Assembly: GCA_003971905.1 (NCBI GenBank)
Contig: RSEE01000016.1
Span: 310,001-374,000 of the forward strand
Reading direction: 5' to 3'
From: Moniliella sp. 'wahieum'
Lineage: Eukaryota; Basidiomycota; Moniliellomycetes; Moniliellales; Moniliellaceae
DNA length: 64,000 nt
Both the position numbers and the translations under genes were made by a program. The notes below the pieces were generated by a model. That model was not told where the DNA came from and searched no databases. It saw nothing but the letters and a program-made list of their open reading frames with translations. Below are positions 1-9,796 of the stretch, in pieces. Every line of letters starts with the position of its first letter. Position 1 is the first letter of the stretch.

Positions 1-1132
1 TGAGCCTCAGCGGTGTGCTGGATGGGCAGCTCAGCTGGCTGGCGCCCTGCCGAGCCGCGCCTTCAGCTGCATGCACCCATGTCACATGTCAGCCTGCTTA
101 GCTTGGGCTCAGCGTGCGCGCGTGACGCTGAGCCCGCGTGACGCTGAGCCCCGGCCGCCTCAGCCCTGGCGAGCTCAGCCACTCAGTAACTCAGCGCTCC
201 GCTGGGTAGTGGCTCAGTGTTGTTAACTCGTGTTGCTGGTGTTGTGTCGGCCTGCAACCAGGTCCCAGCACCCACCAGTAACTAGTAACCCAGTCCCAGC
301 GGCATCCCAGTGCGGCCTCAGACCGCGCACCCACCCGACCCCCCAGCCCCCGCCATGCGCGCGGCGAGCGCGTCGCTGACATCATCCTCTTCCCGCCGCG
401 CATAGGCGCTGCTGCTCCCGTGGCCTGTTCTGCATTCTGCCTCGACCAACGCGCCTTCTCGTAGCAGCGCCTGGTAGGCATGGTGGATGGCCCGACGCGG
501 CAACCCTAGCCAGCACCGCAGATCATGCATCATGCATGTGCACCATGCCCCATAGCATCATGTGACTCTGTTGCGTGGCAGCGCTCTGGCTGAACGAAAT
601 GGTACCAACAACCTTTCACATTTCACCCCTCTCGCATCTCCGGCCTTTTGACGCGGCCAGCTCCTCCCTTGAAGCTTGAAGCTTGAGCCGAGGCAGCGTG
701 CCCTGCACTATCAAAAAGCACATCCCTCCCTCCAGCGCTGCAAGCGGTTGGGGCATGACCCGCGTGGGTCAAGCTGGAGATCCGAGATCTGAGAGTGTCT
801 TCCATCTACCCCATCTCAACTTCTCTGCGCGAGACAAGCAGGATTTGCCGAGGCCCCTTGTTTATTCGAACGAAAGAAAGATACATGGGGACTCAAGTGG
901 AGACAGGCAAAAGTGTGGATGGTCCACGTCGCAAAGCAAAAAATGGCAATGATGGCCCTTGGCGTATGCGGGGAGGATAGATCACGCTAGCCACTTCGCC
1001 GCTCAACTCTTAAGATCGCCCGTTAGAGAAAGGGGAGAGAGGATGGCTGTTAAAAGAGAGTCCGCGGAAGCGCCAAATGCCTGAGCTTCCCAAAGCAGCA
1101 ACAAAAGCTGCATCGCGCATGGCGCTCAGGGA
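1..1132. other. Intergenic, no gene recognised
   Basis: No open frame here looks like a protein I know. The first 200 bases are dense in TGAGCCTCAG / GACGCTGAGCC-type words, which recur in other intergenic stretches of the window. At about 668-688 there is a short tandem run in which AAGCTT occurs twice eight bases apart. The right end holds the 3' flank of the zinc-ribbon gene. Confidence 0.6.
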
Positions 1133-1831
1133 TCAGGCCTTTGGCGGCGGGGCGTATCCAGCAGGAGGATAGCCCTGCGGCGCACCATACGGCCCTCCGG
1201 GCCCGCCGTACCCCCCCGCGCCGGCTAGAGGGGGAGTGAAAGATCCGCCTGCATCGGCGCGCCATTGGCAGATCCCACAGACCCAGATGTCGTGAGATTT
1301 GAATGGCTGCAGAGCAAACAAGGGGGTCAGCAATTGCGGTTTCTCGAAAAAGACACCACGTACGATCAAAGGAACCCAGCAGAGGGAGAACCATTGGCGG
1401 GTGCGAGCCGAAACAACTTGAGCATTGTGGCAACGCGGGCTGAGGATATGGGAGAGGGACAAGTCAGTATGACGCGCAAGCGAAAAAGGAATGATTAGCA
1501 AGCGCGGGGATGCATGGGACGTGGGGAGCAGAATAAGACGGACCAGACTGAGTAGTACACAAGGGACAGGAGGATCGAAACCGGGTTAGTACAACGCGAG
1601 AGGGGGGAGGAGAGGCAGCGCACCATGGGGTGTTGTATCAGTCTGCTTGAGGTGCTCATCGCAGCCAAAGATGATTGGAATGCCTGTAAACAAGAAGGGT
1701 CATCATGCATCACGACGATGGAGGTCAGCGCGTCAGCCTCAGTACCGAGTTACCATGAAGCTTGAGGCGTGCAGGTTGGAGCTGCCCCGCGACAGGTTAG
1801 CTTGCTGTTACGCACAGAAAAAGATGTCCAT
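1133..1831 (-). CDS. Small zinc-ribbon protein, five exons including a 4-nt exon
   Basis: Coding exons on the minus strand are 1816-1831, 1624-1683, 1544-1547, 1364-1439 and 1133-1306, giving 330 nt or 109 residues plus stop. The protein begins MDIFFCIPIIFGC and has two CX2C knuckles, CPRC and CGIC, flanking QWFSLCWVPLIPF, then a Gly/Pro/Tyr-rich tail (GGYGGPGGPYGAPQGYPP). This matches a fungal zinc-ribbon family of unknown function; I recall the layout but no biochemical role. The start is fixed by exon 1, whose phase-1 donor GTGCGT joins to the exon carrying IPIIFGC. Introns 2 and 3 have clear branch sites (TACTAAC, TACTGAC). The 4-nt exon TCTG is required to keep frame and contributes the first two bases of the first Cys codon of CPRC. 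The frame is clean, unlike most genes nearby. Confidence 0.8.
1544..1547 (-). other. 4-nt microexon (TCTG) of the zinc-ribbon gene
   Basis: On the minus strand, CTACTCAG precedes TCTG and GTCCGTC follows. The upstream exon ends in phase 1 (G of CAT G) and the downstream exon begins in phase 2 (C CCG). Four bases therefore restore the frame: G|TC TG|C encodes Val-Cys and produces CPRC. Both flanking introns (1548-1623 and 1440-1543) have their own CTRAC branch site. Other donors downstream of TCTG do not yield the cysteine. RNA evidence is lacking. Confidence 0.65.
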
Positions 1832-2189
1832 TTCGGGGTTGGGCGATGGAGGAGGAGGAGGGAGTGGTGGTGGTGGTGGCGGCGGGGATGGCGACGGTGA
1901 AGCGAATCGGGGCACCGGGCACCCTTGGGCAGCCGATCAAAACGCCAAGCGTCTTGTCGCAGCCAACCTTGGGGTCGCTTGCTGCTTGCTCGCGCACCCG
2001 ACAGCCGGGCGAGACTGGTGCTGTGCACACGTGATGAGTCCAGGGAACGGCTGCAGGGAGCACTCTTGTTCTCTGCGCCGCATTCCGCACTGTCCCTGTC
2101 TTCCGTCCCGCCGCTCTGCACCCCAGGTCTAGGGCCAGGAGGGGCGCTACTAGCAACGCCAGCCCAGTGTACGTTCACATTTCAAGTTT

Positions 2190-2305
2190 GAATTTGAACG
2201 TTGAACGTTGAACGTCGGTGTTTGAATGTTTGAAATATCGTCTCCCTTGGTCCTACGCCTACTGGGCCTTGATGCATGATGGACTGGGATGATCGATGAT
2301 CGATG
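2190..2305. repeat. Short tandem palindromic-hexamer repeats
   Basis: At about 2195-2214 the unit TTGAACG is repeated three times, so AACGTT occurs twice in tandem. At about 2289-2304 GATCGAT is repeated with a period of eight. The rest of 1832-2592 holds no recognised gene; it lies between the start of the zinc-ribbon gene and the 3' end of calcineurin A. Confidence 0.7.
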
Positions 2306-2592
2306 TGCCTGGCAGAGGCGACTCGTCCAGTCCGTCTCAGGATCCCACCTCCTACCAGCCACCCCCCACACTGCCATCGATTCCATCAAGTACTGTCTGC
2401 GGCGAAGACGCCACTATCGTACAACGCATTATACGACAGGATACCTCAGGGCACAGAATGAACGACGGTCTTTCCGCGCTCGTCCAATGAATAACCACAG
2501 AGGGAGGCATCCTACGCTCACGCCGGTGGCACAAGTGGGCACAGTCATGGGGTCCGATGGGGCTGCTGCGCAACACATGATACACGGAATGC

Positions 2593-4765
2593 CTACACGT
2601 CCGGTTGGGAAGGCATGGGCACGTCCTCTGTCTGCGTAGTCGAAACATCGACCGACCTTCTGGGCCGATGCCCGGACAGCTTGCGCGCCAGGCGATTCAC
2701 ATTTTCCGGTGCCTGCGCCGGGGCCCCATCCTCATCAATCATCGCTTCCTTGATCATCGAAATCGTAGACTCAATCGACCGCCGTCGGTTGGATGGCGAG
2801 GACATGGTCGTGCCCAGGGAGGAAGAGCGAGAGTGATGATGCGCGCCGGGAGGACGGAAAGCGGTCTTTTGTCCACTCAGGTTGGCCTTTCCGCCGGCAT
2901 TGGCAAACGAAGCAAACGGGGCCGGCTTGGCTGGCGACGCTTCCGCCTCCGTCGAGGCTGCAGCGGAAGGACGGGTGAGGAGGGCGAGGCCGAGCCGGTC
3001 GGGGAGTCAGTCAAGACACTTGGCTCTGCCGAGTCGATCGACATCATTGCTGCGTCGGGCGAGTTGGCATCAAACAGATCGGGAGGCAAGCGCTCGTTCT
3101 CAATGTCCACCTTACGCGCGTCGTCAAAGCCGCGAATGTTGTCTTTGACTTCCTCGGCACCAAGTACGAGGCTGTCGTACGGCAAGCTCGTCTCGCCTGC
3201 CGCCGACCGAAGTTCCGAAGACCGTTCGGTCTCTTCACGCAAAAGCGCGAAAACACACGGGACATGCGCCCGACCGAGAGAATTTTGTTTTTGATGGCGA
3301 CCTGACGCTCGCCATGCTCATCGACAAAGGACTCCTCGTCGTCCACCTCGACGTCTTCATCGGTTGCCGGCACACCCTCGCCTTCTTTCTTCAGTTATGA
3401 TGTCCTCCTCATCTTCCTCTTCCAGTTCCTCCTTGGAGCAAATATTGAGCAGAGAGATAAGCATGTCGGTAATCTTCTCCCGACAAAGGGGAGAGACCAC
3501 GTAAAGACATCCATAAAGTTGGGAAGCCAGTGGGGGGGGGAAGCATTGAACTGGCGAATGTTCATGACGTTGTTGTCGTACTTGAGCACAGCAGCCTTGT
3601 TGTTGTACACATCGAGGTAGTTGGGAGCCGAAAAGATCGTCATGACCGAAGGGAACCCGGTTGTCTTTGTTTTGCGATACATGCGATAGCCAGCGTCCTG
3701 CGCCTCGTGAGCTCGAATGACTGACAAAAGGTTGTTGCGCTCAAGGAACTGGCAGGTAGCAGCATAGGTAAAAAAGTAACTGCAGCCGCGGACGTGGTTG
3801 TGGAGGAAGAGGTCGTTGGTCTTTTCCGAGCCAAAATCTTCACATGGATCCGCCCAAAGGAGGTCGCACATGAGGCCATGCGTCGGCGGTTCCCGGAACG
3901 GTTCAAATCCCGCAGATCGTCCAAAGTTTGCAGTTCGGGAGACAAGCCACCATGTATGCAGAGGAATTGCTTGTTCATCAATGCGCCAAGGGGTAGGGTG
4001 CAAAATGATTCCATACACTCATCGTAGATATGCTCTGAATACTTGTGCTTGCCTGAAGAAGAAGAGTCCCATAGAAAAAAGAACATCGCAATCAGCAGCT
4101 GCGCGCAAAAGGGGCAGGAGGGAGGGGGGGGAGAGGTCAGGTGAGTGTGACGTACACTCGAGTTTGAAGGTGAAGTAGTCGGTCAGGTGGCGACACTCAT
4201 GGTTCCCGCGCAACAGGAACACCGATTCGGGGTAGCACATCTTAAGGGCCCACAGGTACAATACACACTCGATGGAGAAGTAGCCACGATCGACGTAATC
4301 GCCCAAGAACAAATACCTGTTCTCGGCTGGGTCACCTCCGACTTCAAACAACTTCATCAAATCGTAGTACTGCCCATGAATGTCGCCGCAGACAGTGATG
4401 GGTGCGTCAACTTCGAGCAGATTAGGCTCGGTGCGGAGGAACTCAGTGGCACCATGAATGATAAAAAGTGCCTGCTCGTCGGTCAGACGCCCTTCGCGGT
4501 AAAGGTGGTTCTTGAGGAAAGCCAAGTCGGGCTTGGTGTGCTCAGGGTCAGCATAAAATTGCTCGTCGGTGGGTAGGTGAAAGGCAGGCGCTTGAACATC
4601 CTTGACAACACGCTCTTGGGTGGAGACCTCGGTGCCATCGTCGAGGACGTGGACAGTGAAGTCAATCTCGGGCTTGGGCAGTTCGCTTTTGCGCTGGATC
4701 TCACCCAGGGCAGCGTGAAGATGCTCCTTGTGAGCCTGGGCCTGGGCCTGGTTGGAGGAGGCCAT
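2593..4765 (-). CDS. CNA1: Calcineurin A, catalytic subunit of Ca2+/calmodulin-dependent phosphatase PP2B
   Basis: Serine/threonine phosphatase that couples Ca2+ to stress and morphogenesis responses. Exon 1 is 4156-4765 and an intron occupies 4053-4155 (GTACGT...TTCTTCAG), joining KLEC to [12 protein letters not shown]. Hallmarks in order are [36 protein letters not shown] and [14 protein letters not shown]. Then come the B-subunit-binding helix ([16 protein letters not shown]), an acidic stretch, the region around [12 protein letters not shown], and the conserved autoinhibitory-side motif [11 protein letters not shown]. It ends in a basic/Ser tail. The start is the ATG at 4763-4765 in a GCCATGG context. 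The frame slips by one base near 3895 (LNR/FREPP), 3460 (after SLPFVG), 3260 (after RVFS) and about 2940. All are single-base events next to homopolymers, so I call it an intact gene with sequence errors. Confidence 0.93.
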
Positions 4766-4804
4766 GGTGGAAGAACAATAAGGTGGTGATGAGAGTAGGA
4801 TAGG

Positions 4805-4870
4805 GTGGGAGGCGTTGGCGCTGGTGTGGGTGTGGGTGCGGGTGCGGGTGTTGGTGTTAGTGTTGGCGAT
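4805..4870. repeat. Degenerate GTGGGT/GCGGGT/GTTAGT repeat upstream of calcineurin A
   Basis: A 6-nt-period G/T-rich run (GGTGTGGGTGTGGGTGCGGG and onward) lies 40-110 nt upstream of the calcineurin A ATG. On the transcribed strand it is CA/CCCA-rich, so it sits in the 5' leader or core promoter. Confidence 0.7.
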
Positions 4871-6242
4871 GATGCTAGTCTTGCTTGCTTGTCTTGGTCT
4901 TGGCCTTTGCCTTGATGTGGGTCCTGTGGTTGCCGCTATTGCTGCTGTTGGCGGTGGCTAGTGGCTACCGCCCGTCCCGGCTTGTCGCACTCAGCCTCAG
5001 CGCTGAGCCTCAGCAGTCAGCCATAGTCAGGCCTCAGGCAAAAACAGCAGGCGAGAGGCGCGTGGAGCAGCGAGCAGCAGCGGCTCTCAGTGCCGCCGTG
5101 CCAGCGCCCTACGCTTACGCCGCTATTGTGCCGTGTCGTGCGCTAGCCTGCCCAAGCTGCCACGCCCGACTGCCCCCATGCTGGATGGATCAACGCGCGG
5201 ATTCGTATTGAGCGATAGGGTTGGCGCGGGGCGATGAAATTAATGAAAGCTATTACTAGCTACTCGTTGCTGCTACGTACAACTGTGGCTACGTAACGCC
5301 GACGCGCAACGCGTAAACATACACAGCGTCGGCGAAGAAAGCGCCGCGGCCACATTGCCGGCACAAGTCACTGGTCATGTGGCTGATTATCGATCGCCTC
5401 TTTCTCTCCCGCCTCGTTTCCGACTCGCACCCGCACACCACCATTAAATATTAACACCCCATCGTCACACGACTGGCTTGGCTGCTTAGCGCTTAGCCTA
5501 AGCGCTTAAGCCACTACAAGGTGTATCACCTCAGATCTCATCTGCCTACCCATTGACCACGCAAAGGCCATGGTGTGAGTGTGCCCCCGAGGATGAGAGC
5601 CGCAACGATCAATTCCTATGTCGATCGCGCGCGGCTGATGATGAAGATAGTGGGGGCGGGGGCTCGTTGTTATCATAGTATGACTTTTTTGTACCGGCAA
5701 GCACGCTTTTTTGTTCTTTTGTGACATGCAGGACATGTACCGCAAGAAGAGAGGTCGGTTCACCCAGTGGTACTTGAACTAATACCTCCAGGAAAGCTAT
5801 ATAGCAATGGGAAAAAATGAGTGATGCAACTTCCTGATGCACACATGAGGTATTTTGCGGGAGACGAAACACCACAGCAGATTGGTTTGCTTGAGCCTTT
5901 TTGCTGGCTTTACATGATGCATGACAGGGGAATGATTGATGTCTGTCTCTTCTTTCGCCCATCTCATCACTATAGCACAGCTGGCTAATAGCATCAGCGC
6001 TCTTCGATTGGCAGACATCCGTAGTATAAGTATTGTATCAACAAACATTACCAAGAAGGGAGGAGATCATGCCGATCATGCAGCTAGTATGTGACATGAA
6101 TGCCTGCGTGGTTGCTGGGAAGATTGTCCGTTAGCGTCGAACGTTGATCAGGTGAGCATGAAACAGCAGACTGATCATCGCATAAACATATCATGCGCTC
6201 TGCTTGACCGACAGGTCTGAGTCGATTGGCAACGCCTTCTCT
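4871..6242. other. Intergenic between calcineurin A and the transporter
   Basis: No gene recognised. There are CAGCCTCAGCGCTGAGCCTC palindromic words at about 4990-5012 and a near-palindrome built on AGCGCTTA at about 5482-5511. From about 5700 to 6240 the DNA is visibly less GC-rich. This holds the 5' side of calcineurin A and the 3' flank of the minus-strand transporter. Confidence 0.55.
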
Positions 6243-8314
6243 TCAGACAAGAGAGAATTTCTGTTGGTTGATAGATATGCCAACCTGGGTTGAAGACGAA
6301 GCAGCCGACGTGGGTGCCCGTTGTCCCAGAGCACCACGCACAACCTTGACGATCAAACCGCGTCCTTCCCAGGGGGGCACAACCAACACATAAAGAGTTG
6401 TAACCACCGTGCCCATCAGCAGCACCACCACCCACCCGTAGAAGAAGGCACGAGAAAAGATGTAGCGTGAGCCATACAAGGCGAAGGGAACCAGCCCCCA
6501 AGCCACAAGGAAGGTCACTGCACTAACCGCCCCTGCCAGAATGGCAAGGCGACGTAAACGGTTGTCGTCTTGAGGAGGGATATCAACATTGACCGAATCG
6601 AGCGAGTCCAACGTCAGCTTTTCCGTTAATTCGGACCAATGGAACGTATGTTTAGAAGGAAAAGCAAAAGAAATGATGGGAGAGAGAATGGCAGGGAGAC
6701 AGGCCGCGATAATGGTACCGTACAGACAAGGTGTAAGTTCACCAGCCGTGGCGACGGATACGGTCCATGTGCCACTGTAGTACGCGAGTGTGAGCCAAGA
6801 CGCCATTCCGGCAGCCACGCCACAGAGAGGAGCAATGATGGCTGCCGCTTTGGTTTGCCCCCGCCAGAGAACGGTGAGTACAAGAGGGACCATCCCAGGT
6901 GTGGTGACGATCCCCAGCATGTACAGAAGCCATGTCAAATTGAGATTGATCTTCCACAACGCAATGCTTACCCCTGTTCCTACCAGGGCAAAGAGTACCA
7001 CTCCCACATGAGTTGCAATGATCGTTTCCCTCTCCGACGCACGGGGACGTCTGTAAAAAAGAATGAAAACGAACATCAGAGAGTTAGTCAGGACAGTTGT
7101 TCCTAAAAGGTTTGCGGGGCACGGAATAGGGGAGAAAGACATACACGTAACGCATCAAGTCCTCTGCAAAAATTGTCCCCGACGCCACAAACTCAGCGCT
7201 GGTGCTCGACGTAACAGCCTGGTAGATCATCCAGAGCAATGCAAAGCAGCCTCCCTTGCCCGCGACTGGAAAAAACAGTGTAAGCCAGGGGCATTCCATT
7301 GTTGATCTCCGACTCGGTCAGGGGCCGGTCAACGGGCCAAAGAGGGGAAGCAGAGGTAGATAGTGCCACGGCGGACAGGCCCATAACTCCTCCCAAAAGG
7401 ATGGGACGGGAAAGTAAAGAAAAGAACCAAGAAGGTAAGCTGGTACCACATTTGGGGGCCCAGCGGCATAGGCTTTTTGCCAATACGAGTCATCCAGACA
7501 GACAAGTCCGGCATTGCCCAACAGGTGAACAGTAGCAAACTTGAGGGCATCCGGGGAGGTAAAGAAAGGTAGGAACCCTTTCTGTTGCCATCCACCGGTT
7601 TGATATTGGCCGCGTGTGAAACAGCTGGAAAAGGCCAACGACCGAGCCAATGGCATCGCTGGCAAGTGTTTTGGAAACAAGGTAAAGAACAATAATCAGA
7701 AGGCTGGCGGTGTGGAGGTAATCAGCAAGGAATGTGGATTTGAGCCCTCCAGTGAGGACAAAGAAAACCGTGGCAGCAGGAACTAGCCAGAGGCTGGCCA
7801 TAGTATCGATTCCTGTCAGCGCCGAGATGGTAGCTGAAGCAGCCAGTGCCATGTTGATGTAGGCAATTAGGTTGTTTGCCAAGGCAAGAATACAATAAAG
7901 AATGTGCGCCACAGTTCCATACCTGAGCCGAACCACTTGCAAGATGGTCAAAGCACTTGGGGTACGTCTCTTGGACTGGACAGCAGCCAGGGAAAAGAAA
8001 GCAATTTGGACGATACAACCAGCACCGAACCAATAGGCACCAGCAAAGCCGAAGTTGTATGTCACCACTGTTGAACCAAGTAGCGCATTGGGCCAGAGCC
8101 ATGAAGCCAACACTGCCGTTGTTGTCAAGCCCGTTCCCACACGGCGCCCGGCAACGGCAAACGTCTCAATGGAATTGTTATTTTCTCCATTGAACTTCTT
8201 GAGCCAATAGGTGCAGAGCAGCATTAGCAACGCATAACCTGCACCCAGTCCGACAAGGACACCGTACCCAGCGCCCTGAGAAAGGGGGGCAGATACTGTA
8301 TCGCTGAAGCCCAT
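6243..8314 (-). CDS. Sodium:solute symporter family transporter, DUR3-like (urea/polyamine type)
   Basis: Multi-pass plasma-membrane transporter of the SSS family; similarity is to fungal DUR3 urea/polyamine symporters, but the substrate is not proven. The ATG at 8312-8314 gives LSQGAGYGVLVGLGAGYALL, then the first helices, a conserved AGRRVGTGLTTTAVLASWLW segment and YNFGFAGAYWFGAG. Later pieces are PVDGNRKGSYL, LLGNAGLVCLDDSYWQKA, VAGKGGCFALLWMIYQAVTS and STSAEFVASG. A 94-nt intron at 7051-7144 (GTATGT...CTGACTAAC...TTACAG) joins EDLMRYV to RPRASERE. The C-terminal half 6243-7050 is one clean frame with at least five hydrophobic segments, ending INQQKFSLV. The frame shifts by single bases at about 7605, 7560, 7410 and 7270. 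In DUR3 homologues these regions are continuous, so I treat the shifts as indels. Confidence 0.85.
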
Positions 8315-9694
8315 TGTACCACAACTTCAGAAACGGTGGAGGGCCTAAGCCAAGAAGATGGGCTGGGGAGAGACTATATTCTTCTCCAGGCTCCCATCGC
8401 TCGCGCGGCCTTTCATATATGGCAGGAAGGCGTCCGGTGGCAGGTGTTGGAGATCCCAAATCCCACAATCAGTAGCTGCGACTCACTCATGAAGGAGGTT
8501 AACTCGTCGCCTCCTGTTGCAGGAGGCGCCCTCCGGCCCTATCTGCCGTGCGCACGCCACCGCTTCGACCGACGTTGCTTATATCCATGGTACGGTATAA
8601 TATAGACCCTTTATTCATCAAACCTCGACCGCCCAATCCTGCGGACGGTATGGCATAGTATAGTAATAGGATAATAGTCACTTTGAACACCTCCCCGCAT
8701 GTCCAGTTCTCCGGCAGCAGCTCTTCGGAACATGTTAGTCCTACCTGTTTCTGATTGAGGGAGAGAGCGATGCGGTTATCAACGTTTCAGTAGTCGCTAT
8801 ATACATAAGCAACTGCTAACACGACGCAAGTGGGGCGTATCTCGACTTTTGTTGTGCTTTCTTTCAAGTGCATCCCTTTCATTCTGCTACTCTCTCCATC
8901 TGCCAGGTTTTTGCATCATCCGCGTCACCGTGTCTTCTCAAAGGACCCTTTTGCCTCCCTTCCCTTTTCCCGACGAAGAAATGTTGTGATGCCGCGCATC
9001 TGGCTGAGATGGAGTATGATGTCTTCTTCACAACCTCATAACCTCCCCCCCCCCCCCTTACACACATACACCCACCTGTTTCATTTGAAGTTAGTACTAC
9101 CTTCTCTCTTGAAAAGATCACCTTTTCTTTCCTCTAGGTCCTCCCAGATTTTCTCCGTCCCGTCTCGTCAGCGCATCAACCATACCTGTATCTGTGTTAT
9201 CTCCATTGTGAACATGTCTCGGGAGCCGATGCTCAACGACTCCTAAATGTGAGTTGTATATGGAGACCTCCAGGACAGAGGGATGGCATAGGGCTGCTTT
9301 TGACTCGCCTACTCAGTAAGTACTCACACTATAGTCATCTGTTACGCGTTATCCAAGCGAAGACGTGCTGGAATGGCGGAGCAAAAGGAGAAGATCTACT
9401 AAATTTCAAAAGTGTGTGCGGTCCGATGTACATGTAAAGACGCGAGGTCGGAAGCACGCCAGATGGCGGTGAAGTGATGCATGCCAGGAAGCTCTTGTTC
9501 AATCAATGCCTGAGGCGGAGGAGAAATTGACCAGTCCTTTGTTGGCGATGAACATTCTAGTAGAATGTTGCTTGACCATTGCATTAGGACGAAATGCAAG
9601 CACACCAGAGCTGGCTTCACGTAACTCAAATCTTGACGTCAAACGTGGTACTTGATAGGTGAAGAACTAATTGACGTGGGCGTGAACATCGAAT
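8315..9694. other. Intergenic; pyrimidine-rich, no gene recognised
   Basis: The left part is the promoter side of the transporter. Between 8850 and 9180 the plus strand is strongly pyrimidine-rich, with a C10 tract near 9047-9058. A plus-strand open frame across 8830-9246 has no domain I recognise and the composition of translated low-complexity DNA. Confidence 0.5.
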
Positions 9695-9790
9695 GGCAAT
9701 GTGCCCGAGCGGTTAAGGGGATTGATTAGAATTCTGGTTCTAACCATCAATTAGGCTCTGCCTGCACAGGTTCGAATCCTGTCATTGTCG
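9695..9790 (+). tRNA. tRNA-Ser(AGA) with a 14-nt intron
   Basis: The acceptor stem GGCAATG pairs with CATTGTC (one G-U), with discriminator G at 9790. The D-arm and long variable arm are of the serine type. Anticodon stem ATTGA (9721-9725) pairs with TCAAT (9747-9751). The loop reads TTAGAA, an intron at 9732-9745 (TTCTGGTTCTAACC), then A. Anticodon AGA is 9728-9730. The T-arm ACAGG-TTCGAAT-CCTGT is perfect. A T5 tract at 9792-9796 is the Pol III terminator. The body closely resembles yeast tRNA-Ser(AGA). Confidence 0.93.
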
Positions 9791-9796
9791 ATTTTT

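Noticed and set aside
318..533. Minus-strand frame with RRAIHHAYQALLREG, vaguely like a LYR-motif protein
   Set aside because: No LYR tripeptide, no supporting splice sites or extension, and it lies in repeat-rich DNA.
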